Positions 16,501 to 25,764 of a DNA stretch of 35,756 nt are shown here, one piece after another. The position numbers were made by a program, and so were the translations under genes. How positions within the stretch are numbered: position 1 is the stretch's first letter; each line of letters begins with the position of its first letter. The notes under the pieces were generated by a model that saw only the letters and a list, made by a program, of their open reading frames with translations, did no database searches and was not told the DNA's origin. The stretch comes from Natronomonas sp. CBA1123 (GTDB lineage Archaea > Halobacteriota > Halobacteria > Halobacteriales > Haloarculaceae): assembly GCF_009741925.1 (NCBI RefSeq), contig NZ_WPCC01000031.1, positions 1 through 35,756 of the forward strand, given 5' to 3'.

Positions 16501-18543
16501 ATGGCAGGAGTATTCGCATACGCGCCGGCTATCGCCGCGCTCCCGTTCGTGTCGTTCGTCGTCGCACTGTTGGCAGGCAAGTACATGCCGAAGAAGGGCG
16601 CCCTCGCAGGCATCATCGCGACCGCAGGGTCGCTCGGCCTCTCGATCGCCGTCCTCGTCACCGTCTTCCTCGGCGAGACGTACAACGAGACGCTGTACAC
16701 GTTCGTCGGCGGCGACGTGCCGTTCGAGTTGACGTTCGGACTGCTTCTCGACCCGCTGTCGGCGGCGATGTTGGTCATCGTTTCGCTCATCGCCTTCCTC
16801 GTTCACGTCTTCTCGCTCGGCTACATGAACGACGAGGGCGAGACGGGGCTGCCACGGTACTACGCCAGCCTCGGGCTGTTCACCGCGAGCATGCTCGCCT
16901 TCGTCTTCTCCGATAACCTGCTGATGGCGTTCATGTTCTTCGAACTGGTGGGGCTGTGTTCGTACCTCCTCATCGGCTTCTGGTTCCGCCGTGCGGGCCC
17001 GCCGTCGGCGGCCAAGAAGGCGTTCCTCGTCACCCGATTCGGTGACTACTTCTTCCTCGTCGGCGTCGTCGGCGTCCTGACGACGTTCGGCACCGCACAG
17101 TTCGCCGGAGAGAACGGCTTCCCGGCGCTCGCGGAGACGGTCTTGAACCCGGAGACGACCGCCGACGCGGTCAACACCTTCGGCTTCGAGCCAGCGACGT
17201 GGTTCGCGATTCTCGGACTGCTCGTGTTGGGCGGCGTGATGGGCAAATCCGCCCAGTTCCCGTTCCACACGTGGCTGCCGGACGCCATGGAGGGTCCGAC
17301 CCCCGTCTCGGCGCTGATTCACGCCGCGACGATGGTCGCCGCCGGCGTGTTCCTCGTCGCACGGATGTACGGCTTCTACGCGCTGTTGCCGACGGTGCTG
17401 GCGGTCATCGCCTTCGTCGGCGGTTTCACGGCGCTGTTCGCGGCGACGATGGGCGTCGTCAAGAACGAAATCAAGCAGGTGCTGGCGTACTCGACGATCA
17501 GCCAGTACGGCTATATCATGCTTGCACTCGGGACCGGCGGCTACGTCGCCGCGTTCTTCCACCTGACGACCCACGCGGTGTTCAAGGCACTGCTGTTCCT
17601 CGGCGCCGGGTCGGTCATCATCGCGATGCATCACAACGAGAACATGTGGGACATGGGCGGCCTCAAAGACCACATGCGCGTGACGTATCTCGCGTTCCTC
17701 TCGGGGTCGCTGGCGCTCGCCGGCATCTTCCCGTTCTCGGGCTTCTGGTCGAAAGACGAAGTGCTGTACGAGGCGCTCGTCCACGGCCTCGGCGGTAGCC
17801 CCCTGTTGCTCGGTGCCTACGCGATGGGGCTGGCAGCCGTCTTCCTGACGGGCTTTTACACCATCCGGATGGTGCTTCTCACCTTCCACGGTGAGGCCCG
17901 CTCCGATACCGCCGAGGACCCCCATGGCGTCCGCTGGAACGTCAAGTTCCCGCTGGCCGTCCTCGGGATTCTCGCCGCGGTCATCGGCTTCCTGAACCCG
18001 CTTCCGATTAAGAAACTCACCGGACTGGAGGTCGACTTCCTCCATCAGTTCCTCGATTCCGGCCCCGAGGCGCTGTTGACGAGTTCCCACCACTACAGTG
18101 GCCTCACACACGACTACGCCGGCTACTCGGTCGGCACCATCGGCGGCGGCGAAATCGTGACGCTGCTGGCGGGCGCCGGTGCCAGTCTCGGCTTGGCGCT
18201 TCTGGGTGCGGGACTCGCCTTCGCGCTGTATCGCGGCGCCGAACCGACTCGACACACCGAGAAACTCGGCGGTCTGCAGACGCTGCTCATGCACAACTAC
18301 TACCAAGACGAATACCAGGTGTGGCTCGCCGAAGGCCTCACGCTGCGGCTCTCGGGAGCCGCCGACACCTTCGACCAGGGCGTCATCGACGGCGTCGTCA
18401 ACGGTGTCTCCAGCGTGAGCCTGTTCTCCGGCGACCGCCTGCGTCGGCTCCAGACGGGTATCGTGACCAACTACGCGGCGCTCATCGTTCTCAGCCTGCT
18501 GGTGCTTTTGGGCGTCTTCGCGGCGCTCGGGGGGTGGTTCTAG
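16501..18543 (+). CDS. nuoL: NADH-quinone oxidoreductase-type subunit L (antiporter-like)
   Basis: This 680-residue antiporter-like pump subunit has many transmembrane helices. Conserved elements are the FFELVGLCSYLLIGFWF helix with the key Glu, the lysine-containing GKSAQFPFHTWLPDAMEGPTPVS-type segment (MGKSAQ then TWLPDAMEGPTPVSALIHAA), the VKNEIKQVLAYSTISQ segment and the HAVFKALLFLGAGSVI helix. A long C-terminal part is compatible with the lateral helix. I preferred the ATG at 16501, two bases after nuoK. A GTG at 16492 overlapping nuoK would add three residues. nuoM follows immediately with no gap. Confidence 0.96.
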   Translation: MAGVFAYAPAIAALPFVSFVVALLAGKYMPKKGALAGIIATAGSLGLSIAVLVTVFLGETYNETLYTFVGGDVPFELTFGLLLDPLSAAMLVIVSLIAFLVHVFSLGYMNDEGETGLPRYYASLGLFTASMLAFVFSDNLLMAFMFFELVGLCSYLLIGFWFRRAGPPSAAKKAFLVTRFGDYFFLVGVVGVLTTFGTAQFAGENGFPALAETVLNPETTADAVNTFGFEPATWFAILGLLVLGGVMGKSAQFPFHTWLPDAMEGPTPVSALIHAATMVAAGVFLVARMYGFYALLPTVLAVIAFVGGFTALFAATMGVVKNEIKQVLAYSTISQYGYIMLALGTGGYVAAFFHLTTHAVFKALLFLGAGSVIIAMHHNENMWDMGGLKDHMRVTYLAFLSGSLALAGIFPFSGFWSKDEVLYEALVHGLGGSPLLLGAYAMGLAAVFLTGFYTIRMVLLTFHGEARSDTAEDPHGVRWNVKFPLAVLGILAAVIGFLNPLPIKKLTGLEVDFLHQFLDSGPEALLTSSHHYSGLTHDYAGYSVGTIGGGEIVTLLAGAGASLGLALLGAGLAFALYRGAEPTRHTEKLGGLQTLLMHNYYQDEYQVWLAEGLTLRLSGAADTFDQGVIDGVVNGVSSVSLFSGDRLRRLQTGIVTNYAALIVLSLLVLLGVFAALGGWF

Positions 18544-20076
18544 ATGCTGATAGAAGCCCTCATCGCGCTGTGTCTCCTCGGTGCGGCGGTCGTCTTCGTC
18601 GCCCCCAACCGATTCGCACACAAACTCGCGGTCGGCTTCAGTCTCCCGCCGCTGGCCATCTCGCTGTACATGTATCTCGCCTTCGACGGCAGCGGTAACG
18701 CCTTACTCGGCGGCGACATCGCCTACGAGACGTTCGCCCAGTGGCTCCAGTTGGGCTCCTACACGGTCAACTACCACATGGGGCTGGACGGCATCTCGCT
18801 GCCGCTGGTCGTCCTCTCGACGATTCTAACCACGCTGGCCATCCTGAGCGCGTGGACGCCCATCGACGAACGGCAGAGCCAGTTCTACGGGCTGATGCTG
18901 TTCCTCGAAGCCAGCCTCATCGGCGTCTTCGGAGCGCTTGACTTCCTGCTGTGGTTCGTCTTCTGGGAAGCCGTCCTCATCCCGATGTACTTCCTCATCG
19001 GCGTCTGGGGCGGTCCGCGCCGGAAGTACGCCGCTATCAAGTTCTTCGTCTACACCAACATCGCGTCGCTGGTGATGTTCATCGGCTACTTCGCGCTGGT
19101 GTTCGGACTGGGCGACTCCGTCTCCTCGACGGGCTTGCCCGAAATCGCACAGGCGTTGCGGGCCGGCCAACTCGGTAGCCTCGGCATCATCGGACCCGAC
19201 ATGCTCGCGCTTGCCGCGTTCGTGGCGATGTTCCTCGGCTTCGCGGTGAAGGTGCCGGTCGTCCCGTTCCACACGTGGCTGCCGGACGCCCACGTCGAGG
19301 CCCCGACCCCGGCGTCGGTGATGCTGGCCGGCGTCCTGCTGAAGATGGGGACCTACGCACTGCTTCGGTTCAACTTCACGATGCTGCCCGGACAGGCCGA
19401 GATACTGGCGATTCCCATCGCCGTCATCGCGGTCATCTCCATCATCTACGGTGCGATGCTCGCACTGGCACAGTCGGACCTCAAGCGCATCGTCGCCTAC
19501 TCGTCGGTGTCCTCGATGGGCTACGTCATCCTGGGTCTCATCGCCTACACCGTCTACGGCGTCGGCGGTGCGACGTTCCAGATGGTCGCCCACGGCCTCA
19601 TCTCGGGGCTGCTGTTCATGACGGTCGGCGTCATCTACAACACGACGCACACGCGCATGGTCGGCGACATGGCCGGGATGGCCGAGAAGATGCCCGTCAC
19701 CGCGGGCGTGTTCGTCGCCGGCGCCTTCGCCTACATGGGCCTGCCGCTGATGGCCGGCTTCGCCGCCGAGCTGTTCATCTTCCTCGGCGCCTTCGAGTCG
19801 ACGGTGCTTCCGTACGCGCCGCTGTTCACGGCGGTTGCGATGTTCGGCATCGTCATCGTCGCTGGCTACCTGCTGTGGGCGATGCAACGGTCGCTGTTCG
19901 GGCCGTTCCGGCTCGAAACCGACTACGAAATCGGGCCGGCGGCGCTCCACGATGTGGTGCCGCTGGTGACGCTCGTCCTGCTCATCATCCTGCTCGGCTC
20001 GGCACCGATGGTGTTCTTCGAGTCGATTCAGGACGCAACGCTTGACATCGTCGCTACCCTCGGAGGTGGTATCTGA
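18544..20076 (+). CDS. nuoM: NADH-quinone oxidoreductase-type subunit M (antiporter-like)
   Basis: This 510-residue antiporter-like pump subunit has about 14 hydrophobic segments. The conserved helix FVFWEAVLIPMYFLIGVWGG carries the key Glu142. The pump lysine is in GFAVKVPVVPFHTWLPDAHV and is followed by EAPTPASVMLAGVLLKMG. The SDLKRIVAYSSVSSMG segment is the discontinuous-helix region. It begins directly after the nuoL stop, and its TGA overlaps the nuoN ATG by one base. Confidence 0.97.
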   Translation: MLIEALIALCLLGAAVVFVAPNRFAHKLAVGFSLPPLAISLYMYLAFDGSGNALLGGDIAYETFAQWLQLGSYTVNYHMGLDGISLPLVVLSTILTTLAILSAWTPIDERQSQFYGLMLFLEASLIGVFGALDFLLWFVFWEAVLIPMYFLIGVWGGPRRKYAAIKFFVYTNIASLVMFIGYFALVFGLGDSVSSTGLPEIAQALRAGQLGSLGIIGPDMLALAAFVAMFLGFAVKVPVVPFHTWLPDAHVEAPTPASVMLAGVLLKMGTYALLRFNFTMLPGQAEILAIPIAVIAVISIIYGAMLALAQSDLKRIVAYSSVSSMGYVILGLIAYTVYGVGGATFQMVAHGLISGLLFMTVGVIYNTTHTRMVGDMAGMAEKMPVTAGVFVAGAFAYMGLPLMAGFAAELFIFLGAFESTVLPYAPLFTAVAMFGIVIVAGYLLWAMQRSLFGPFRLETDYEIGPAALHDVVPLVTLVLLIILLGSAPMVFFESIQDATLDIVATLGGGI

Positions 20077-21560
20077 TGGAACACGTCAGTAATTGGCTCC
20101 TGTTGGCACCCGCTGGGGCGTTCGTCGTCTCGGCGATGTTGCTGTTCGTCATCGACTCGTTCGACCCCGAGAGCAAACACGACACGCTGCTGGCGGCGGT
20201 CACGACGGCCGGCGCGGCCGTCGCGATGGTCATCTCGGCGGCCCTGCTGTTGTCCGGGACGGCCGACTCCGGCGTCGAACTGTTCGGCGGCCAACTCGTC
20301 GTCGACGGGATGAGCCTCGTCTTCACGTTCATCTTCGGGAGCGTGACCGCACTGGTCGGACTCGCCTCGGCGGACTACATCGAGGACCTCCCGCACAAGG
20401 CCGAGTACTACCTGCTCATCCTGCTGGCGGCGACGGGGATGTCGCTGATGGCATCCGCCAACAGCCTCGCCGTCGTGTTCGTCGCCCTGGAGCTCGCCTC
20501 GCTGCCGTCGTACGCCCTGGTGGCGTACCTGAAGACGAACCGCGGTTCGGTCGAGGCGGCGCTGAAGTACTTCCTCGTCGGCGCGCTGTCGTCGTCGATA
20601 CTCGCCTACGGTATCTCGCTCATCTACGCCGCGACCGGGAGCCTGCTGTTGCCTGACGTGGCGGCCGCTGCCGGAGAGGCCTCGGAACTGTACACCGGCG
20701 TCTTCGGCATCGGTATCCTGATGGTACTCGGTGGCTTCGCGTTCAAGACTGCCTCCGTCCCGTTCCACTTCTGGGCGCCGGAGGCTTACGAAGGTGCGCC
20801 CGCCCCGGTGTCGGCGTTCCTGTCGTCGGCCTCGAAGGCCGCCGGCTTCGTCGTCGCCTTCCGCGTCTTCGTCGTCGCCTTCCCCATCGATTCGGTCGCC
20901 GGAAGCGTCGACTGGGTGCTCGCCTTCCAGGTTCTCGCGGTCCTGACGATGACGCTCGGTAACTTCGCCGCCGCGACACAGGAGAACGTCAAGCGGATGC
21001 TCGCGTACTCGAGTATCGGCCACGCCGGCTACGTCCTCATCGCCTTGGCGGCGCTGACCGGCCTCGGCGACCAAGGGCTCGTCCTCGGGTCGGGCATGTT
21101 GCACCTGCTCGTCTACGGCTTCATGAACACGGGCGCGTTCCTCTTCGTCGCGCTGGCGGAGTACTGGAACGTCGGTCGCACCTTCCGGGATTACAACGGC
21201 CTCGGGAAGGAGGCGCCGGTGGCCTGCGTCGCCATGACCGTCTTCATGTTCTCGCTTGCGGGGCTGCCGGTCGGCGGCGGCTTCCTCTCGAAGTACTTCC
21301 TCATCGTCGGCTCGGTCGGTGCCGGCGTCTGGTGGCTCGGGGCCGTCCTCGCGGTCAACAGCGCGTTGAGCCTGTTCTACTACAGCCGGGTCGTCAAGGC
21401 GATGTGGATAGACGAACCCGACGAGCCGCGTGAAATCGAACGCTACCCGACGGCGCTGTACGTGGCCATCGTCGCCGCCGCCGTCGTGACCGTCGCGCTG
21501 TTGCCCGGCATCCTCGTCTTCGACAGTGCGGCCTTCGACGCCGCGGCCGCGCTCCTGTAA
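20076..21560 (+). CDS. nuoN: NADH-quinone oxidoreductase-type subunit N (antiporter-like)
   Basis: This 494-residue third antiporter-like subunit ends the operon. Conserved segments are FVALELASLPSYALVAYLK (Glu helix), GFAFKTASVPFHFWAPEAY with the pump lysine, EGAPAPVSAFLSSASKAAG, and NVKRMLAYSSIGHAGY. The C-terminal end is hydrophobic. A CTTTT run follows 14 bases after the stop and may end the transcript. Confidence 0.96.
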   Translation: MEHVSNWLLLAPAGAFVVSAMLLFVIDSFDPESKHDTLLAAVTTAGAAVAMVISAALLLSGTADSGVELFGGQLVVDGMSLVFTFIFGSVTALVGLASADYIEDLPHKAEYYLLILLAATGMSLMASANSLAVVFVALELASLPSYALVAYLKTNRGSVEAALKYFLVGALSSSILAYGISLIYAATGSLLLPDVAAAAGEASELYTGVFGIGILMVLGGFAFKTASVPFHFWAPEAYEGAPAPVSAFLSSASKAAGFVVAFRVFVVAFPIDSVAGSVDWVLAFQVLAVLTMTLGNFAAATQENVKRMLAYSSIGHAGYVLIALAALTGLGDQGLVLGSGMLHLLVYGFMNTGAFLFVALAEYWNVGRTFRDYNGLGKEAPVACVAMTVFMFSLAGLPVGGGFLSKYFLIVGSVGAGVWWLGAVLAVNSALSLFYYSRVVKAMWIDEPDEPREIERYPTALYVAIVAAAVVTVALLPGILVFDSAAFDAAAALL

Positions 21561-21623
21561 GTCGGGTCCCTCTTTTCGCGGTCGTCCCAGCACGCTTTAG
21601 ACCGTCGGCCACCCAGCACGGGT

Positions 21624-23077
21624 ATGGACCGGTTGGTGTTGGGGTGTGGCTCGGTCGGCCGCTCCTTCGTCGAACGACTACTCGACCGGCCGGGGTCGCT
21701 TCTGGTGTTGGTCGACGAGGAGCGCCGCGCGAAGACGCTCCGTGACGCGGGCATCGACGCCCGCGGTGTCGATACGACCGACCCGGCCGCGGTTCGGACC
21801 GTCGCCGGCGAGGTCGATTCGGTAATCGTCGCCCACGACGACCCCGAGCAGACCCGGAATTTCGTCGGCGTCGCTCGGGAGGCCTACCCCGACGCGTTCG
21901 TTCTCGCGTGTGTCGCTCCCGACGCCACCGGCGACACCGCTGCTATCGAGGCGCGTGCCGACCGAGTCGTGACGTACACCGACCCGACGACGGAGTTCCT
22001 CCTCGACCGCGCCGGGGACGGGGGTATCAGGACTCGTCGGCTCCAGCGTGTTCTCCGGAACATCGACGGTACGCTCGCAGTCGTCGCCCACGACAACCCG
22101 GACCCCGACGCCATCGCGTCGGCGGTCGGTCTCAAGCGAATCGCGGAGGCGGCCGGCACCGACGCCGAAGCGTGTTACTACGGCAACATCAACCACCAAG
22201 AGAACCGAGCGCTGGTGAACCTCCTCGAGTACGACCTTCGGAACCTCACGCCGGAATCGGACCTCTCGGAGTTCGGTGGCTTCGCGCTGGTCGACCACTC
22301 CCGACCCGGTGTCAACGACGGCCTCCCCGAGGACACCGACGTCGACATCGTCGTCGACCACCACCCGCCACGGGCGCCCATCGAGGCGCGGTTCGTCGAC
22401 TTACGAAGCGACGTTGGCTCGACGAGCACGCTGATACTCGGCTATCTCGACCATCTCGACATTGACCCCGACGCGGCGCTCGCCACGGGATTGCTGTACG
22501 GCGTCCGGACGGACACGAAGGCGTTCAGCCGCGAAGTGCCGAGGCGGACTTCGACGCCGCCGCCCACCTCGTCGAGTTCGTCGACGGAAGCGCCATCCAA
22601 CGCATCGAATCGCCGAGTACGACCGGGGAAACGTTGGACATCGTCGCAAACGCCATCGTCAACCGACGGCGACAAAAAGACGTTCTCACCACGTGTGTCG
22701 GCGAACTCGCCGACAGGGACGCGCTACCGCAGGCCGCGGACAAACTGCTGGAGATGAACGGCGTCTCGACGACGCTGGTCTTCGGCTACACCGACGAGAT
22801 GGTGTTCGTTTCCGCACGTTCCAGGGACGACGACATCGACCTCGGGGAGGTGCTCCGCAACGCCTTCGGCCAAATCGGTAGCGCGGGTGGGCACGCGGAG
22901 ATGGCCGGCGCACAGATTCCCGTCGGAATGCTGCTGGAGGAGACCGACGAGGCCGACCGCGGCGAGGTCATCGAGGAGACCATCTCCGAGCGGTTCTTCG
23001 AGACGCTCGGCATCTCGCTGAACCGGGCGGCGGCGTCCGTCTACGCCGACTTCATCGGCGTCGACGGGCTTGAGTGA
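21624..23077 (+). pseudogene. TrkA-N plus DHH/DHHA1 phosphoesterase, frameshifted
   Basis: The reading gives an N-terminal Rossmann-type TrkA-N/RCK domain (about residues 1-130, LVLGCGSVGRSFVERL). A DHH phosphoesterase follows, with motifs AHDNPDPDAIAS, ALVDHSRPG and VVDHHPP, and then a DHHA1 domain with GSAGGHAEMAGAQIP. Such proteins hydrolyse phosphodiesters such as cyclic or linear dinucleotides or nanoRNA; the substrate is unknown. The frame breaks after the codons for AFSREV. From 22541 the protein continues in another frame (EADFDAAAHLVEF). One inserted base near 22538-22540 restores a 484-residue protein. A sequencing or assembly error is more likely than decay, because the two halves are otherwise intact. 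A TATA-like CTTTAGA precedes the start. Confidence 0.85.
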
Positions 23078-23110
23078 GGTTTTTGCGTCGTCGCCTCTAC
23101 ACTCCGGGTA

Positions 23111-23929
23111 ATGGCCGATGACCCCGAGAACACGCTGTACCAGGACAAACCGCGAGTGAAAGACTACATGACTCGCGACGTGGCGACAGTCTCCCCCGAC
23201 GATACGGTCCTCGAGGTGTCGAAACGAATCGCCGACAGCGACGCACACAGTGGCTTTCCGGTGTGTGACGGCCGCCACGTCGAGGGGTTCATCAGTGCGC
23301 GCGATTTGCTGTTGGCCGGGGACTCCGACCCGATTTTCAAGGTGATGACCCAGGACATCATCGTCGCGCATCCGGAGATGAAGATTACCGACGCCGCGCG
23401 CGTCATCCTCCGGTCGGGCATCCAGCGGCTTCCGGTCGTCGACGACGCCGGCAACCTCGTCGGCATCATCTCGAATGCGGATGTAATCCGCTCCCAAATC
23501 GAGCGTGCGACGCCGGAGAAGGTCGGCAAACTCCAGCAGACGCTGGAAAGCATCCACGGCGTCGGCACGAGCGAGGAGCGCCGAACCGTGAAACTCTCCG
23601 ACTTGACGCCGACACAGACGAAGGTGTACACCGACGAACTCGAAGGTCGGTCCTACGAACTCGAAAACGGACTCGCCGAACCGCTCGTGGTCATCGACAA
23701 CGGCGGACAGCTGCTCCTCGCCGATGGCCACCACCGGGTGAAGGCAGCCGACCGCCTCGACATCGAGGAGATGGACGCCTACGTCATCGTGTTGGACGAA
23801 CGCGTCAGTCTCGGGATGGCCGAAACCGCACGGAAGTCGAACCTGAACTCCATCTCCGACATCCAGGAGGTCGATTACGCACACCACCCCCTCGTCGAGA
23901 CGACGAAGCGACTCCAGGAACCGGAGTAA
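23111..23929 (+). CDS. CBS-pair protein with ParB-like C-terminal domain
   Basis: This 272-residue cytoplasmic protein has tandem CBS domains at about residues 15-70 (VKDYMTRDVATVSPDDTVLEV) and 75-135 (VMTQDIIVAHPEMKITDAAR, then LPVVDDAGNLVGIISNADVI). A ParB/sulfiredoxin-like domain covers about 155-260, recognisable by LADGHHRVKAADRL. CBS pairs bind adenine nucleotides or S-adenosylmethionine and regulate attached domains. The ParB-like domain may be a nucleotide-hydrolysing or DNA-binding module. The function is not established. It lies downstream of the DHH gene in the same direction, with a TATA-like GTTTTTG overlapping the preceding stop. Confidence 0.82.
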   Translation: MADDPENTLYQDKPRVKDYMTRDVATVSPDDTVLEVSKRIADSDAHSGFPVCDGRHVEGFISARDLLLAGDSDPIFKVMTQDIIVAHPEMKITDAARVILRSGIQRLPVVDDAGNLVGIISNADVIRSQIERATPEKVGKLQQTLESIHGVGTSEERRTVKLSDLTPTQTKVYTDELEGRSYELENGLAEPLVVIDNGGQLLLADGHHRVKAADRLDIEEMDAYVIVLDERVSLGMAETARKSNLNSISDIQEVDYAHHPLVETTKRLQEPE

Positions 23930-23986
23930 GCCGACGACCCCCGGTTCGACGCCAACCTTCATACTTGCGCCTACCGAAACGGGTGT

Positions 23987-25684
23987 ATGTTCGACGAGGA
24001 GGATTTAGCGGAGATACGCGCCGAGCGTGAGCGCTGGGAATCCGAGACGCTTGAGCCGTTCCTGGAGAAGGGAGAGCGGAAAGACGAGTTCGTCACCGTC
24101 TCCAACCACGAGGTCGACCGACTGTACACCCCCGAGGACGTCGCGGACATCGACTACGATGAGGACCTCGGCTACCCGGGCGAACCGCCGTACACCCGAG
24201 GGCCATACCCGACGATGTACCGCGGTCGAACGTGGACGATGCGGCAGTTCGCCGGCTTCGGCACCGCCGAGGAAACCAACGAGCGGTTCCACTACCTCAT
24301 CGACGAGGGCCAGACGGGCCTGTCGACGGCCTTCGACATGCCGACGCTGATGGGTATCGATTCGGACCACCCGATGAGCGAGGGCGAGGTCGGCAAGGAG
24401 GGTGTCGCCGTCGACACGCTTCGGGACATGGAGGTGCTGTTCGACGGCATCGACATCAGCGAAATCTCGACGAGTTTCACCATCAACCCCAGTGCGGCCG
24501 TTATCTACGCGATGTACATCGCGTTGGCCGACCAGCAGGGCGTCGACCGAAAGGAGGTCCGCGGCACCCTCCAGAACGACATGCTCAAGGAGTTCATCGC
24601 CCAGAAGGAGTGGGTCATCCCGCCGGAACCCTCCCTCGACGTCGTCACCGACACCGTCGAGTTCGCCGTCGAGGAGACGCCGAAGTTCCATCCGATTTCG
24701 GTGTCGGGGTATCACATCCGCGAGGCGGGGTCGACCGCCGCCCAGGAGGCGGCGTTCACGCTCGCCAACGGCTTCGCCTACGTCGAGGACTGTCTGGACC
24801 GCGGCCTCGAAATCGACGAGTTCGCGCCGCTGCTGTCCTTCTTCTTCAACTCTCACAACTCCATCTTCGAGGAAGTCGCGAAGTTCCGCGCCTCCCGCCG
24901 CGTGTACGCCCGCGTGATGGCCGATTGGTACGGCGCCGAGGCCGACGAGTCGAAACGCCTGAAGTTCCACACCCAGACGGCGGGACAATCGCTGACGGCC
25001 CAACAGCCACTGAACAACGTCGTCCGGACGACGATTCAGGCGCTGGCCGGTGTCCTCGGCGGCACCCAGTCGCTGCACACCAACAGCTACGACGAGGCAC
25101 TCGCCCTGCCGAGCGAGGAAGCGGTTCGGGTGGCGCTTCGGACCCAGCAGATAATCGCCGAGGAATCGGGCGCCGCCGACATCGTCGACCCGATGGGCGG
25201 CAGTTTCGCCATCGAGACACTCACCGACGAGATGGAGGCCGAAATCATGGAGTACATCGAGGAGATACGCGACATCGGTGAGGGGTCCGTGCGCGACGGC
25301 GTCCTCGAGGGTATCGAGCAGGGATACTTCCATCGGGAGATTCAGGACGCCTCCTACGAGTACCAGAAACGCGTCGACGCCGGCGAGGAGGTCGTCGTCG
25401 GCGTCAATCAGTACACCATCGACGAGGAACCGGACCCCGACATCCTGAAAATCGACCCCGAGACGCGGGACCGGCAACTCGACCGACTGGAGCGTACCAA
25501 GGAGGAACGCGACGACGCCGAAGTCGAGGCGACGCTCGAGGCGCTCTCCGATGCCATCGACGACGGCGAGAACGTGATGCCCTACATCATCGACGCGGTG
25601 AAAGCCTACGTGACGATGGGCGAGATTATGGAGGTCTTCGAGGAGCACTACGGCGCCTACCAGGAAAAAATCGGCCTCGCTTGA
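23987..25684 (+). CDS. mutA: Methylmalonyl-CoA mutase large subunit
   Basis: This 565-residue catalytic subunit isomerises methylmalonyl-CoA and succinyl-CoA with adenosylcobalamin in propionate/odd-chain or methylaspartate-type metabolism. The TIM-barrel domain has RGPYPTMYRGRTWTMRQFAGFGTAEE near the start (given here in part: YPTMYRGRTWTMRQFAGFGT), FDMPTLMGIDSDHP, GTLQNDMLKEF, SVSGYHIREAGSTAAQEAAF and LHTNSYDEALALPSEEAVR. The cobalamin-binding domain of one-chain enzymes is absent. The small subunit must be encoded elsewhere, as usual in archaea. A TATA-like TTCATACTT lies about 21-29 bases before the ATG. Confidence 0.95.
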   Translation: MFDEEDLAEIRAERERWESETLEPFLEKGERKDEFVTVSNHEVDRLYTPEDVADIDYDEDLGYPGEPPYTRGPYPTMYRGRTWTMRQFAGFGTAEETNERFHYLIDEGQTGLSTAFDMPTLMGIDSDHPMSEGEVGKEGVAVDTLRDMEVLFDGIDISEISTSFTINPSAAVIYAMYIALADQQGVDRKEVRGTLQNDMLKEFIAQKEWVIPPEPSLDVVTDTVEFAVEETPKFHPISVSGYHIREAGSTAAQEAAFTLANGFAYVEDCLDRGLEIDEFAPLLSFFFNSHNSIFEEVAKFRASRRVYARVMADWYGAEADESKRLKFHTQTAGQSLTAQQPLNNVVRTTIQALAGVLGGTQSLHTNSYDEALALPSEEAVRVALRTQQIIAEESGAADIVDPMGGSFAIETLTDEMEAEIMEYIEEIRDIGEGSVRDGVLEGIEQGYFHREIQDASYEYQKRVDAGEEVVVGVNQYTIDEEPDPDILKIDPETRDRQLDRLERTKEERDDAEVEATLEALSDAIDDGENVMPYIIDAVKAYVTMGEIMEVFEEHYGAYQEKIGLA

Positions 25685-25764
25685 GGGAGGGTCACGACGC
25701 CGAATCCCGCTGTGTGGGACAGTTACCGAACAATTAACGTTCGACTCGTTGTAAGGAGTTGTGT

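Noticed and set aside
16348-18621. 757-codon minus-strand open frame opposite nuoL
   Set aside because: It is an artefact of codon bias opposite nuoL. Its composition (Arg, Glu, Gln, His) has no domain, and the plus strand is a clear NuoL.
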